Below are positions 1 through 10,859 of a stretch of 64,000 bases of DNA, piece after piece (positions within the stretch are counted from its first letter, which is position 1; each line of letters starts with the position of its first letter). The DNA comes from Guillardia theta CCMP2712 (Eukaryota; Cryptophyceae; Pyrenomonadales; Geminigeraceae), in assembly GCF_000315625.1 (NCBI RefSeq), contig NW_005434662.1, forward strand, positions 83,252 to 147,251. The letters are read 5' to 3'. The notes beneath the pieces are model-generated. The model did not search any database and had not been told where the DNA came from. It saw only the letters and a list, made by a program, of their open reading frames with translations. The position numbers and the translations under genes are program-made.

Positions 1-40
1 TTCCTGTTGTTTGACTTGTTCGGACCTGTCATCTCATCAG

Positions 41-554
41 TTCTTTGACACGTGGACCCACTTCAAAGTTGAACTTGTGTTGTTGTTTTATTCTTTGCCT
101 TCAACACCATCGCCTCCAGCATCATCTCCATCTCCTTCATCATCTTCATCATCTCCTCCCCCTCCTCATCATCATCATCATCTCTCGTGTTTGTCTCATT
201 CTCGTTTTCCTCCGCATCTTTCATCTCATTTCTCTTCTCAGAGGCCACGCATGGTCAGCCTCCCAACCTGTCCAGCGAAGACAAGGTACCATCCCGCCCT
301 CGCCCTCGCCCTCGCCCTTGTTGTCGTCCGCCTCATCCTTGTGCTGCTGCTGCTGCTGCCTTACCTCTCACGTGCTTGCAGAAGTTTTCGCGTGCTGGTC
401 TCAATCGAGCCCTGATGAGGAAGAGCGTGCGGGTGAGAACCTTCTCCTTCCCTGTTCCTCTCCTCGTCCTCTCCTCCTCCCCTGCTCCGCTCACCCGTTG
501 CCGCAGATCAAGGTCTCCTCTGCAACTCCCACCCTCCTCCCCAGCCTCAACTGA
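41..554 (+). CDS. 3' end of an unidentified multi-exon gene (partial)
   Basis: Only the last four exons of a + strand gene lie in the window. The exons read 41-76, 244-285, 382-432 and 507-554, joined in phase 0 by GT-AG introns with strong pyrimidine tracts. They encode about 58 residues ending in LLPSLN and TGA at 552-554. An AATAAA hexamer lies near 624 and could be the polyadenylation signal. Each exon ends in a good donor (gtacc, gtgag) and each acceptor is pyrimidine-rich, which supports real exons despite their small size. The peptide has no motif I recognise, and the 5' part lies outside the window. It converges with the SET-domain gene on the other strand. The first donor at 77 is the least certain. 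Confidence 0.55.
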
Positions 555-681
555 GACCAAGCTCCGCCGCCAGCTCCTCCTCCTGCGCTTGCCCTACTTG
601 TTTGCTATGAATGTGTGTCGTACAATAAATCTCCTTGTTTGGTATGAATCCAGCTGAACTGACGGCACGTATGCTCTCCTC

Positions 682-2203
682 CTAACTTTCTCGTTTCTTC
701 CCCTCTACCTGCCGTGCTCTTGCCGTGCGATTTCCTGATCTCCCTGGACCCAGCCGTGATCCCGCAATATATTCCACTCCCCCAATCTCCCTCCTCTCCG
801 CTCCCTCTCTCCTCTCCTCGCTTCGCCAGTACTGTTTCCCCATGGCTGCTCCTCCTATGCTTGCCCTCCCCAGCATCCCTCCTCCTCCTCTCCCTGCCCG
901 AATTTCATCCGCGCACTTGGTTGGGTTCCCCGGGATTTCAAAACCATACTCCAAAAGGAGCTCCTGCTATTCTGTCACTTCTCTCCTCCCTCCTCTCCTT
1001 CCGTTCATCCTACCCCCATTATCTTCACAGCTCCTTCCCCTCCTCCTCCTCTCCCTCCCCTCCTTCTCTTCTACCCTTCCACTCCCGCCCTTCCCCTCCC
1101 CCCCACTCCCCCCCACTCCCCCCTCCTCCTCTCCTCACCAAGTTGCACTTGTTCCCATAGGAGACGAACACTTGCTCTCCCGGGCGGTACGACACGTCGC
1201 TCACAACCTCGAGGTGCGGACGACGCTGACTCCCCCACCTGATGTGTCCTGCTCCCTCTTCAGCTCTCTGCCAGCGTCCCTTTCTTCCTCCCTCAGTCCT
1301 CAGCCTCTCGCCTCCCCTCTTCCACCCCGGCTCTTCTCCCTCTCCCTCTCCCACTCTCCTTCCCCTCTTCACCTTCTTCACCTCCCTCCTTTCCCTCTCC
1401 CTCCACCATCCCTCTTCTCATTCTTCCTCTCCCTCCTCACCGGCACGAGGCTTGTGGTTCAGCAGCTCAGCAACTGGCGCCATCACCCACTTTGCTGGTC
1501 CGATCCACGTGCCATTTGGATAAAACTCGGGCTCCTCGAATCTCCGCATCAGCCACATCCTCGACAGGACAGCAGCGATGGCCCACAGGTAGTTGGAGTA
1601 ACCTGTGTCTTGCTGCGAGAAGATGTGCGGAAATTTGCGCGGCAATGGCGCGACTTCCGTCCTCCACAGCCTCTTATACATACTCCTCCTGTTCTCAACG
1701 AAGGAGCAGAGGGAGGAGTACTCCTCTCGCTCGCACGTCTCGTTCAACTTCTTGGGGCTCCACAGCACGGCTGGCCCGAGCTCATTCATCCCCGGGATGC
1801 CGCAGAGGAAGAAGTCCCAGCGCGAGCGGACCTTGGAGGAGAAGTAGAGGAGGAGGAGCGTGAGGCGGTCCAGCTCCTGCATGTCCTTCGTCCTCTTCCA
1901 CACGTCTTTGAGCGCTCCTCCGGCCGTCTCATAGGAGAAGAGGAGGGAGGGGGGCACGGAAACAATGACTTCTCCTCTGTCGATCTTCTTGGTCGCATAC
2001 ATGCCTCGCACGCCTCCTTCCCTCCTGACTTCCAGCTTGGGGAACTTGACCCCGGCCATCCTCGCTGCTGTGATGATCTCTTCATCCTTGCACCTCCTCT
2101 CTGACGTTGCTCGCGCTCTCCTCGACCCTATCACTGCTTGTTCTCCATCCCCTCCAAGCAAGTTCGACGTCACAACGAGCAGCACAACGAAGGCGACGAG
2201 GGA
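682..2203 (-). CDS. SET-domain protein lysine methyltransferase (LSMT/SETD3-like)
   Basis: This is a minus-strand gene of the Rubisco-LSMT/SETD3 class, which moves methyl groups from S-adenosylmethionine to lysine or histidine side chains. Exons read 2203-1441, 1257-1139 and 963 onward, with phases closing (1, then 0). Family hallmarks in order are the GVRGMYATKKI start of the SET fold, the PVAELLNHKP motif (the conserved NH of the AdoMet pocket), RPGEQVFVSYG (the catalytic-tyrosine segment) and LLLEYGFEIPGNP. A hydrophobic run near residue 10 (LVAFVVLLVV) suggests a membrane anchor or targeting signal. No ATG precedes it in frame, so a short upstream exon is missing. After the SET fold the frame stays open to 682 but turns low-complexity, so the usual C-terminal substrate-binding domain is absent or unresolved. 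Domain call firm, both ends tentative. Confidence 0.75.
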
Positions 2204-2587
2204 CTGCAGAAAGTCCGCGTAAGAAGAGTGAAGGAGCGATGAGGAGAGGGAGTGATGCTGAGATAGAACGGGAGATGGAGACTAGAACAGGAGGGAATGA
2301 GCAGTAGGGTAAACATGGCATGGATCCTGTTGCATCTACGTCTCTTCCCTGGTATCGACATCATCGAACACCCACCGTCCAGCACTTTTTCACCTCTCTC
2401 CACTTGGAGCATATGTAAAGTTATGTTTCTCCCACCACTGCTTGCTCTTTGTCGCTCAGATCCAGTACCTTGTAATACACTGCTTCCTGGTGTTCCTAAT
2501 TTCTCCCTGTTTTTTGCTCTCCACTTCTTCTGACTCGTCATGGCATACATTGTAATTTATTCCCCTCCGCCCTCCCTCTCCCTTCTC

Positions 2588-2684
2588 CCTCCCCTCCCCT
2601 CCCCTCCCCTCCCCTCCCCTCTGCTCTGCTCTGCTCTGCTCTGCTCTGCTCTGCTCTGCTCTGCTCTGCTCTGCTCTGCTCTGC
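2588..2684. repeat. Compound pentanucleotide microsatellite
   Basis: About six copies of CCCCT (2591-2620) change without a break into about thirteen copies of CTCTG/CTGCT (2620-2684). Unit length stays at five bases across the switch. It lies in the non-coding stretch 2204-2805, upstream of the SET-domain gene. I see no gene there. Confidence 0.9.
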
Positions 2685-2805
2685 TTGTTCATCTCACCGC
2701 CATCATCGGCCATGTCGGCTGTCGGCGCCTCCCGAACTTCATTTTCTCATACAGATGGTTCTGCAACGGTTTGTAACCGCCAATCAATAAGCTTGACTCG
2801 TTGCT

Positions 2806-3785
2806 CACTGCCGTACTGCGCCGCGGCGGCCCGGGCCCGGTCCGAGCACTGCGCGCGCCACGCGGCCCGCGGTCGGATCGGACTCCCGGTGACCCGGGCG
2901 TCCCCGGAGTCCGACAGTCACCGTGTCACATCATGCCGGGCGCGGCCCCACTCCGGGCGCGGGAGCGGGGCCTCCCCCCGGGCCCCGGGACTCGCCGGAG
3001 GGCGGGCGGGCGCTCCCGAGCATGCCAGCCTGGCCCAGTACCCCGGAACTGGGCCCGGCCCGGCACCGGGGCTTCAACTGGCCCCCCGGCGGCGCGACTT
3101 GGCCCGTTGAAGCTCCGACTCGACTCGGCGCCGTGACGGTTCGGACCGTACGGTGCCAGGGCATTTACTCAAATCATTGCCATCGGAATGGACTCGAATA
3201 CCGTTTACGTTTGCCAAATTCAGGCCCCGGCGCCATGGCATAGTAGGCGGCGCATGCCAGCCTGAACCACTGAGCCGCGCCTCGGCCCCGAGTTAGTGCC
3301 GCAGTGCCGTCACGTCCGAGTCTTTGAACCGTTCGGATGCCAGTGAGCAAATTGGTTGTGGCAGCCCGGCAATGAGCCACTGCTAAAGAGACCGGCCGCA
3401 TCATGGTGCACGGTGCCTGCGGCACCCCAGCCGGGCGCGCCCGCCCTGCCCGCCCTGCCCGCCCTGCCGCATCATGGCAGGCCGTACTCGCCGGTAGTAC
3501 GGTCGGCGTATCACCGTTCGGTCGCCCCCGCGGTGACTCGCTGGGATCGGCACTGATGATGTCGGACCGTGCGGGCGAGCTTCTTCAGGAGCCTGACCGG
3601 GTACCTCCGAGATTTCATGAGCAGCGATGATCCGATTGTCGGACGGTTCGCACTTCGGAATGCCGCTTAGCCTGACTCCGACTGAGCCTCGGAGGCCGCG
3701 CTCGGAGGCCGCGCTCGGAGGCTCTTTCACTCAGGCCGCTGTCACAGTGTTGAACATCGACTGCCAGTTTCCCTGGCTGATGCCA
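2806..3785. repeat. GC island 1: palindrome-rich, non-coding
   Basis: This is an abrupt GC-rich stretch built from short self-complementary words such as CCGGGCCCGG, GGCCCGG, GTACGG, GTCACC and GAGTC. There is no long tandem unit and no convincing exon; open frames here are proline/arginine/glycine filler produced by composition. Composition falls toward normal near 3150-3250 and rises again. It ends within about 10 bp of the stop codon of the minus-strand membrane gene at 3793. Similar islands recur at 4.8, 36.8, 44.4, 46.4 and 62.2 kb. Confidence 0.7.
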
Positions 3786-3792
3786 TATGACT

Positions 3793-4548
3793 TCAAGAGC
3801 ACTGAGAAATGAATTGTGCATACTGACGAAGAAATCTTGTACGACTCTTGACTTGAAAGACAGTGAACAGAAATATGCAGAACACGTACAATATTGTTGA
3901 GAAGGTCAAACCTTCGAGCTCAGTTGCCCACGACTGAGGATTCTTATGTATCACGATCCTCGAAAAGTGACCGGCATATGCCAAGACACCGATGAGAATC
4001 ATCTGCTCCTTATACGAGTCCAAGGTCACAGAGAAAGCGAACGTGAGGATCAAAGAGCTAATCTTCGCACGTTCAATGTGCATATCCATGAATATCAGTT
4101 CCGCCAAGAAGAACAAGAATCTGATGTGTATAGCCCTCCTGACAAAGACTGCTACCCGAATTCTTTGCTTCTCCGACATACGAGAAGACATGGAGAGCAC
4201 TACCCATAGGCCGATCAGAACTGACAGACGTAGAATGAACATGTAGTCGTCAAAGTTGCTGATGCCTTTCTCGTGGTGCCGCACTATCAAAACACCAAGA
4301 TGGTATGCTGTCGATATGCCCAGAGTCATGGTCGAACCTACATTGTCGATGCAAATAATGGATTGAAGGAAATGCTCGTGGTACTTCTTTTCGACCGCCG
4401 GCTGTCTGAAAGGCGCTGCATCTTGTAGCGTGCTTGTGATGAGATCTACCGCCTTTAGCCATGGTTGGCCAAGTGTTTGTTCTTTGTTGCCAAGTGTTTG
4501 TTCTTTGTTGTTTTCCTTCATGTCCATGTAAAACGATGAACAGGCCAA
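3793..4548 (-). CDS. Intronless multi-span membrane protein
   Basis: A single exon encodes 251 residues starting MACSSFYMDMKEN. After a hydrophilic N-terminus of about 70 residues there are roughly six hydrophobic segments, for example TLGISTAYHLGVLIV, LSVLIGLWVVLSM, FLFFLAELIFM, LILTFAFSV, MILIGVLAYAG and ILYVFCIFLFTVF, with basic connecting loops. It therefore probably sits in a membrane. The layout (short N-tail, about six spans, basic exit) resembles the membrane half of a class III adenylyl or guanylyl cyclase, but no catalytic domain follows, so function stays open. Residues 17-30 hold a perfect tandem repeat of NKEQTLG, from a 21-nt duplication at about 4459-4502. The gene is intronless, unlike most of the window, and lies between GC islands 1 and 2. 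Confidence 0.65.
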   Translation of the reverse strand: MACSSFYMDMKENNKEQTLGNKEQTLGQPWLKAVDLITSTLQDAAPFRQPAVEKKYHEHFLQSIICIDNVGSTMTLGISTAYHLGVLIVRHHEKGISNFDDYMFILRLSVLIGLWVVLSMSSRMSEKQRIRVAVFVRRAIHIRFLFFLAELIFMDMHIERAKISSLILTFAFSVTLDSYKEQMILIGVLAYAGHFSRIVIHKNPQSWATELEGLTFSTILYVFCIFLFTVFQVKSRTRFLRQYAQFISQCS

Positions 4549-4839
4549 AACAGGAATCCCTTCAGAGGGTCATCTTGGCAACTAGCGTCAGATATTCTTT
4601 CTCTCTCTTCAGGTCGCCGTGTCCACTTCACCGCCTGCTATCGGAATGATCGCTGAGCAACTCAATGACGCTCCTGATATCGGATGATTCGCTGCAGCAA
4701 CCTGCTCCTCTCCTAGCAATACTCGCACATGCCTGGATGCTTGTCGCTCCTCGTCTTCTACAGATCTCTGACCATCCTCGTCCCCGGAGCCGATCACGTT
4801 ACCGCTCACGTCACCCCAACAACCCCACCACCGTCTATT

Positions 4840-5410
4840 CCAGCCTTAACCACCCGGGGTGTGACCTAATGGCCATGACTCGATGACTAGGTTTAACGGT
4901 CACGAGGAGTCCGGCGTGCTGATCTGATGGCCACCGTCCGTCGGTGACTAGCCGGAAGGAAAAACTCAGGACAATCGCCGGTCCGACTCGACCTTCATCA
5001 TGGAACTTCCCGGAACTTAGCCCATGCCGTGCTCCGCCACCCCGGGCGCGGCCCGGCCAGCCTCCCGGCACTGATTGATCCGCTGACTCAGCAGTGCCAC
5101 TGCGGCCGGCGGGGCCGGGGGTCACTGTCGGCACTGTGGGTCGGGACCGTCCGGGCCGACGGTACGGTCACCGGGTCCGAGTCCGAGCCGGCCGCGCGCC
5201 GATCGGGATGATCCGCGGCCGGGCCGCGCCGACCGTCGGCGCCGGGCGGCGGCCCAGCCGCAGTCACGCCGCCGAGCAGAGTCAGTCCGACACGGCCGAG
5301 CAGAGTCAGTCACGGCCACGCCGCCGCCGCCGGGTTCCGAGTTCAAGCCCGCGGCCGTCAGCGGCCAGGGCCCGGGGCCCGGGCCGGGCAGCCGGCGGGC
5401 GGCCGCAGTA
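4840..5410. repeat. GC island 2: palindrome-rich, non-coding
   Basis: This has the same word set as island 1 (GGCCGGGGCC, GGTACGGTCACC, CCGAGTCCGAG, GGGCCCGGGCC). A local direct repeat, GCCGAGCAGAGTCAGTC, occurs at about 5271 and 5297. No exon could be supported. With island 1 it brackets the intronless membrane gene at 3793-4548; the 4549-4839 interval between holds nothing I can identify. Confidence 0.7.
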
Positions 5411-5521
5411 CCGTGATAACTTAACTTTGAGGCGTAGTAAAAGATGACAGTATTACTCAAAGTTAAGTTAAAGAACAGTACCGAGGACTATACGTCACAG
5501 GGAGAAGACGAGGCCGCGGGA

Positions 5522-5990
5522 AGCGACTTTCGATCCAAGTGGTAGGTAGGGTGGTCAAGTTGGGTTATGAGCCCGTAGTTGACAGGAATATTACGGGGTG
5601 GGGTACTTTTTGCAAGACCCCCCAACGGCGGAGGTGTTTGGTACCATACCTGAGTGAAGGTCGGAAGAAGTTTAGAGGTAGGGGTATGTGCATGACTGAC
5701 AAATGAGGGGTACTAAGTAGTTTCGGAAAGGGTGGCTTCCTACTTCTGAAAGGGTCAGAAAGATTTTCAGGGTAGGGGTGGATATGCATAGCCAAAGGCG
5801 GTATGGGTGGGGTGTTGGGGAAAGGGGGTAGTAGGGCATTGGTAAGGAATATCGCGGGGTGGTAGGGTTGGAGCGTTTGATCCACCCTGTCGGTGTGAAA
5901 GAGGCAGAGGGACCGGTGGTGATGACCATGCTGGGGTGGGTTTATTCTAGGGGTGGGTTTCATGAAGATAGAGTCGATTTCCTCGTTTGG
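5522..5990 (+). other. G-run segment (GGGTAGGG type), G-rich on + strand
   Basis: Runs of three to five G, often in the contexts GGGTGG, TAGGGGT or GGGGTAC, recur every 15-40 bases on the + strand with otherwise unique sequence between. Such spacing allows G-quadruplex formation and faintly resembles degenerate telomere repeats. It ends about 375 bp before the kinase start codon. The interval 5991-6365 holds an AGAGGAGAAGG-type purine tract and no gene that I see. Confidence 0.6.
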
Positions 5991-6365
5991 ATATGTCCGA
6001 GAACAAGGGTAGAAAAGAAGAGAAGGAGAGCGGAAGAGAACGTAAGGAGAGCAGAAGAGAAGGAGGAGGAGGAGAGAGGTAGAGCGAGAGAGGAGAGGAG
6101 AGGAGGAGAAGGAGGGACCACCAGAACGAGGGTGGGAGGGAATACTGGGTCGCTACAGGTTAAACCATGAAAATAGAACCAGATGAACTTATTTGATGTC
6201 AGTTTATCAGTAGAAAGAGAACAATACAGATATAGTCGGGAGCGGGGCCGGCAGGGGGCAGGTGGTGGACAAGCATAAATAAGAAAATTCTCATCGGCGA
6301 ATTGGAATTCTCCTGAGTAACAGGGTGGAAAAGAGAGCAGAGGGATCGTTCTGTGCTCTGGCAGC

Positions 6366-7986
6366 ATGACAGGATACGAAGAGCGAAGTGCATCCAACTC
6401 GATTTCAAGTTCACATTCAATGCCATCGCAGCATCATACGCCAGCTGTTGATGAGTACAAGCACATACAGATGTTGTTCAAGGACCAAGACACAACTGAA
6501 GGCTCAGTGAAAAGCGAGAGGGACCTGGAAATAAGTATCAGACAAGATACTCCTGTTGGACCGCAGGCCACTGAAATCACGGAGACATGTTCTCAGGAGC
6601 AGAGAATCCCTTCTCTGCAGGGGACGGACTTGTCTGGCTCAGGCCATCCACTGCGTGCTTATCCCTTACATCATGTGAAGCAAATAATCCCCCCATCAAA
6701 GCAGACTGCTGCTGCCTTGCAAGTAAGCTCATCCTGGTCGTCGAATCCCGGTCGCAACACTGCGGGGTTGGCCAATGGCAACTCGTTTGTGAGCTCAGGA
6801 AGCTCGAAGGGGAGATCCGTGCAGGGGTACGCGTTTGAGGACATGTCGTTTGACAGGTATTCCACCAAGTCCACGTCGAACTGCTTCTCGGCATTTCTAT
6901 TCAGGAGGAAACAAAACACTTCAAGATTGAACCTCGGGTTGTCGGCACCTCCCAGACACAGTGTTTCGCTTCACGGTGCTGTTCATGAATCATTCGATGA
7001 TGGAGCTTCGGATGCGGGCACGCTCGAATTGTATTCTAACGACATCAATTGGATATGCAGAACACGATCTGTGGGGGTGAGCTTCTTTTGCTGGTGTTGT
7101 ACATATGCTTGTCTGACATTGTATTCTGCAGCTTTGTGAAGTGCATCGAGTTATTGTCAAAGGGCAACAAATGATTGCCAAAGTGCCAAAAGCGAGGCTC
7201 CCTTTTGAGCTTTCATTGCGCGCACAGGCAGACATTCACAACGAAGCCAAGCTCATCTCGACAATCCCTCCCCACAGAAACATCGTACAATTCCAAGGGT
7301 TCATTAACGACGAGTTGGCAGGGCAGCGTCCAGTTGTCCTCACAGAGATGGTTTCGATGACAAGTCTTGCAGACTTCCTGCAGGAGCGACAGACCCTCTA
7401 CGGCGAAGGTCAATGGAGGCCCAATCGAATGGTCTCTCTGGGATGGTGTATCGGGATGGAAAAGGGCCTTGCATTCTTGCACAGTCGCCAGCCCCCTTTG
7501 ATCCACAGTGATCTGAAACCAGCAAATCTGATCCTCTCTGAAGACCTGACCAACATCAAGATCGCCGACTTTGGCCTCGGCTCATCGGTAGATCACTCGG
7601 AAGCTCGGGATCCCAGTGTGTGGGAGAGACAGCGAAACTTTGGCACGGGGACGTACCGTTACATGGCACCTGAGCTTGCCGATCGCGCTTGTGCTCCCAA
7701 TGAGCAGACAGACGTGTACAGCAGTGCGATCATCATGTGGGAGATCTGCACGGGCATGATGGCGTTCTCTCATGCCATCCACCTGCTGGCCGATGAGAAT
7801 GTGAGGAAATTTCTTCGACCTCCTGTTGATAGGATTGGATGGGTGCCGCTGATCAACGTGATTGAAGCTGCTTGGCATCAGGAGCCCTCTCGACGTCCGA
7901 CAGCCTCAATGATTTGCGATCAACTTCAAGGGCTGATCAAGCAAAGCCAGACTCGCTTTCAGAGGTTTCGATCTTGTTTCTTGTAA
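6366..7986 (+). CDS. Protein kinase, TKL/RIPK-like, with long disordered N-terminus
   Basis: Two exons, 6366-7076 and 7132-7986, joined in phase 0 across a 55-nt intron, encode 521 residues. Residues 1 to about 225 are Ser/Thr/Gln-rich and look disordered. The kinase domain starts near residue 230: the lysine strand is MIAKVPK, followed by alpha-C NEAKLIS, the catalytic loop IHSDLKPANLIL (HSD in place of HRD; Asp, Lys and Asn kept), IADFGLG (DFG) and GTYRYMAPEL (APE). Key catalytic residues are therefore present. The glycine-rich loop is weak: only RSVGLCEVHRVIV precedes the lysine, without GxGxxG. The exon join falls inside that loop. It presumably phosphorylates Ser/Thr on unknown substrates. 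The start codon is the first in frame after the G-run segment. Kinase identity is firm; the subfamily is not. Confidence 0.88.
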
Positions 7987-8133
7987 ATCGGCAGGTATCT
8001 TCTGATGAGTAGCGGTGTATTCCTGTCTGTGCGTTATCTTTTTTGTCCAAGCCAGGAAGTTTGTAGATTAGTACAGCGAAAAAAAAGTGACTTTTCATCG
8101 TCTGTATTGTTACACGCACACTAGTTTAAAAAT

Positions 8134-8685
8134 TCACGCTCTCCAAAACTTGTTCATGTACTTACGTGCCCTCATGAAAATCTCCACTCTCCGAGATGGA
8201 GCAAAGTCTCGCAGATACAAAGCTGTCCCCTTCTGCGAGAGCGCTACAGGTATCGCTCTGTCAGACAGCCCTTCCTCATCCCACGCGTCGCAACTGCAAC
8301 AACATGTGAATGTCCAAAATTCAGGGCAAGCCTTCGTACCATGCTTGTGATGTACAGCAAGGCAACGGCACAAGTTGACAGCAGAAAGTTCCCTCCACAG
8401 GCTGATATGGTTCCTGTAGGGCTGGATCTGGTGACAAAACCTACAGAAAAAGTCAGGTGTAACATACAAAGCTTGCGAGTCTGTGGTGAAAACAGTGGTG
8501 CATGGCACCCCGGACAAGTCACCCCATACATATGCCTGTTGCGCAACAGCGATTGGCTCTTTGTCATTTCTTCTCACCTGAAGTTTCTCTCCTCGTCCTC
8601 CTCTCCAAGTTACAACCGTAATAGCCATCATCAGTGCCACCGCCAATGTCGCTGCCACCATCGTCGCTCCGTATTTCGCCTTCAT
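8134..8685 (-). CDS. Small membrane-anchored Cys-rich protein, unknown
   Basis: A single-exon frame encodes 183 residues beginning MKAKYGATMVAAT. The frame stays open upstream but without an ATG, so 8685 is the best start. Residues about 7-26 are hydrophobic (MVAATLAVALMMAITVV) and flanked by basic residues, so they should act as a signal anchor or signal peptide. The rest is rich in cysteine: FFCRFCHQ, NLCRCLAV and a TFTCCCSC cluster. This points to a disulfide-rich luminal or extracellular domain, or a metal site. I do not recognise a family. It lies tail to tail with the kinase gene, about 150 bp apart, and its 5' side faces a G-run segment. Confidence 0.5.
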   Translation of the reverse strand: MKAKYGATMVAATLAVALMMAITVVTWRGGRGEKLQVRRNDKEPIAVAQQAYVWGDLSGVPCTTVFTTDSQALYVTPDFFCRFCHQIQPYRNHISLWRELSAVNLCRCLAVHHKHGTKACPEFWTFTCCCSCDAWDEEGLSDRAIPVALSQKGTALYLRDFAPSRRVEIFMRARKYMNKFWRA

Positions 8686-8889
8686 CTCGCCCCTTCGCAC
8701 TCGCCGTCTAGAGTGCTTTCCGGCAATTGCAACGGTTACAACATCGTTGAATGTCCGCCTTTGACGGACTTCTCTCTGGTACCCACCCCTGGAAATGTAG
8801 GACAAACTACCCCTTTGAAATCGTTCTCGCACCACCCACCCACAGCCAAAGCTCAGAGGCTGATGGTGAAAACTCAGAAGGAGGTGTAG

Positions 8890-9380
8890 CCGAGCTGGGG
8901 GGGTAGGGGGGTCTTTGCGGAATCACGAATATGGGTAGGGTGATCAAACTGCTTTTCGAACTGGGGGTACTTTAAAAGAATTTGAGATGATATACACACC
9001 GGTCATCGTGCTATCTGAGGGGTGGACAAAATACATGAGGGACATACGGTAGGGTAGCCTTCAAATAGGGGTTGATGATGTCAACCAGTAAGGGTGGGGT
9101 TATCTTTCAATTGTGGGGTAATAACAAAAGAGCTCACAATGACTGAGGGGGTAGGGTAGAGTGGTTCAGGGTGGTGGAGTGAGAGAGGGTAGGGTACTTG
9201 TACAAGGCGAGGTGCCTCGGGAGTGTGGGTCTGATAGGGGAGTGCCCTCACTGCAGGGGGTGAACAACGATGAGGGTGGGGTGGAAAGAACCCCTCATGG
9301 TAACCAAGTAATCTCTTTGTGATGGGGGTAGGGTATTTTAGAAGGGGTGGGTGGGTCTCCTTGCGCGCTAGTTCCACACA
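8890..9380 (+). other. G-run segment, G-rich on + strand
   Basis: Many GGGTAGGG, GGGGTAGG and GGGTGGGG words are spaced through otherwise unique DNA. It lies between the minus-strand gene ending upstream at 8685 and the glycolipid transfer protein start at 10026. No exon is visible. Confidence 0.6.
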
Positions 9381-9411
9381 GCTCATGCACAGCATCAGTT
9401 ATGTATCGTTA

Positions 9412-9412
9412 T

Positions 9413-9454
<42 letters not shown>

Positions 9455-9457
9455 CAA
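9412..9457. repeat. (CAG)n/(CAA)n microsatellite
   Basis: About eleven CAG units grade into four CAA units. In the CAG frame this could encode polyglutamine, but no start, splice context or supporting exon is visible, so I treat it as non-coding. The remaining interval to 10025 holds no gene I can support. Confidence 0.85.
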
Positions 9458-10025
9458 TTCTTCTTCATTGTTATGAATCCTCCTCCTCTTTCCCCATCCC
9501 TGTTGTCCTTCTCCCTCTCTTGATTGCCCTCTTCTATCACGCAGATTGTCAAATTTTCTCGTCCATTCGGGCGGCGGTCGGTTCTCGTCCCTTCCTATCC
9601 TCTGTGCTGTTCTTCCCACCCTCCTCCACATTTCACATAAAGTTGAAAGATCCCTCTTCCTCGATGCTTGTATAATGGCACGGCTCAAAATTTTGCGATA
9701 TTGCGCTCGCCCCAGGATGTTTCTTCTAATTTTCGCTCGCTTCGAATACAGCAGAAGTTTCTGACTGCGTCAGCTTTTAATCTTGATCTTCACTGATGCT
9801 TATGAGATTTTCCTTCACTCGTTGTGTTTGAGACGAGAATCATAGATACGCTCTCATTTTTTAGCCACAAGAATGGTTGCATGATAATGCATACTGCACA
9901 TTTTCATCAACCTGACATGTTCACGGTTGAGCATCACACTTTAGTTCTCCTCCTTCACAAACCGTCTTGAGGCCCATATGCTCAACAGAGGGTCTTGCTG
10001 ATTGCTCACCAATTTCTGCAGGACG

Positions 10026-10859
10026 ATGTCGGCGGCATTCTTTCCTCCAGTGACGGAAGCGTGGAAGAAGGCGCAGGTGAAGGACGGAGACGTACCTTGC
10101 ACAGCCTTCCTTGAGGCAGCTGAAGCCTTCATTCCCCTGTTTGGTGAGCAACTTTGATCAGCGTCCTCCTCGCTTCCTGGTCTCATCGTCGGTCGTGCTT
10201 TGTAGATCGTCTCGGAACTGTATTCAGCCCCGTCAAGAGCGATGTGGGAGGAAACGTTACCAAGCTCAAGGCGGCGCACGCCAAGAATCCCACGGCAAGC
10301 CTGAACAAGCTCATCTTGGACGAGGTTGCGGCGGGAAAGACCAAGGACAAGACCTCTGCCTCGATCGCTCTCCTCTGGTTCAAGAGGTACCTCCAAAGAT
10401 TCCCCGCCCCTCTACCTCTTGTTCTGCACTTCTTACATCTTGTTCTGGACTTCTTACTTTCGCATCCCCCTATCTGCTTGCGGCTGGTTTGCTTGTGATG
10501 TCGCTGTGCAGGGCGATGCAGTTCATCTTCTCCATGTTGAAGAAGGTTTCTGCTGGAGAGGACGCTAACAAGGCGGCGAAGAGTGCCTACGACGAGACTC
10601 TGTCGCACTATCATGGCTTCCTCGTCAAGAAGAGCTTCCAGGTGGCCCTCATGGCTGCTCCTGGCTCAGACTCTATGCTGAAGGCGCTCGGCAACGACAA
10701 GGTGGGCTGACGATGCTGCTGTGTGAGGACGGTGACGGTGAAGAGCAGGATCAGACTATGCGAGAGATGCAGGAATGGGTGTCCGCCGCCTCTCCCATCC
10801 TCGACTTCATCCACGAGTTTCTCGACAAAAACAATTTGGATGACAAATCGAAGGTTTAA
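10026..10859 (+). CDS. GLTP: Glycolipid transfer protein (GLTP family)
   Basis: Four exons (10026-10143, 10206-10386, 10512-10701, 10749-10859) splice in closing phases (1, 2, 0) to 199 residues, close to the usual length of about 209. GLTP moves glycosphingolipids between membranes in the cytosol through an all-helical fold. Visible landmarks: a DVGGNVTKLKAAH segment matching the Asp/Asn headgroup-binding helix, the LLWFKRAMQFI segment carrying the stacking Trp followed by Lys-Arg, SHYHGFLVKKSFQVALMAAP with the conserved His, and a C-terminal helix ending in DDKSKV. Introns are 47-125 nt. Start ATG opens MSAAFFPPVTEAW and is the first in frame. Identity is strong; the natural lipid cannot be read from sequence. 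The following 390 bp are non-coding. Confidence 0.92.

Noticed and set aside
725-2104. Long + strand open frame opposite the SET-domain gene
   Set aside because: It is Pro/Ser/Leu filler created by pyrimidine-rich introns and the antisense of real exons; the minus strand carries the SET motifs.
9395-9457. Polyglutamine or polyleucine protein from the CAG tract
   Set aside because: No start, splice site or flanking coding sequence supports expression.
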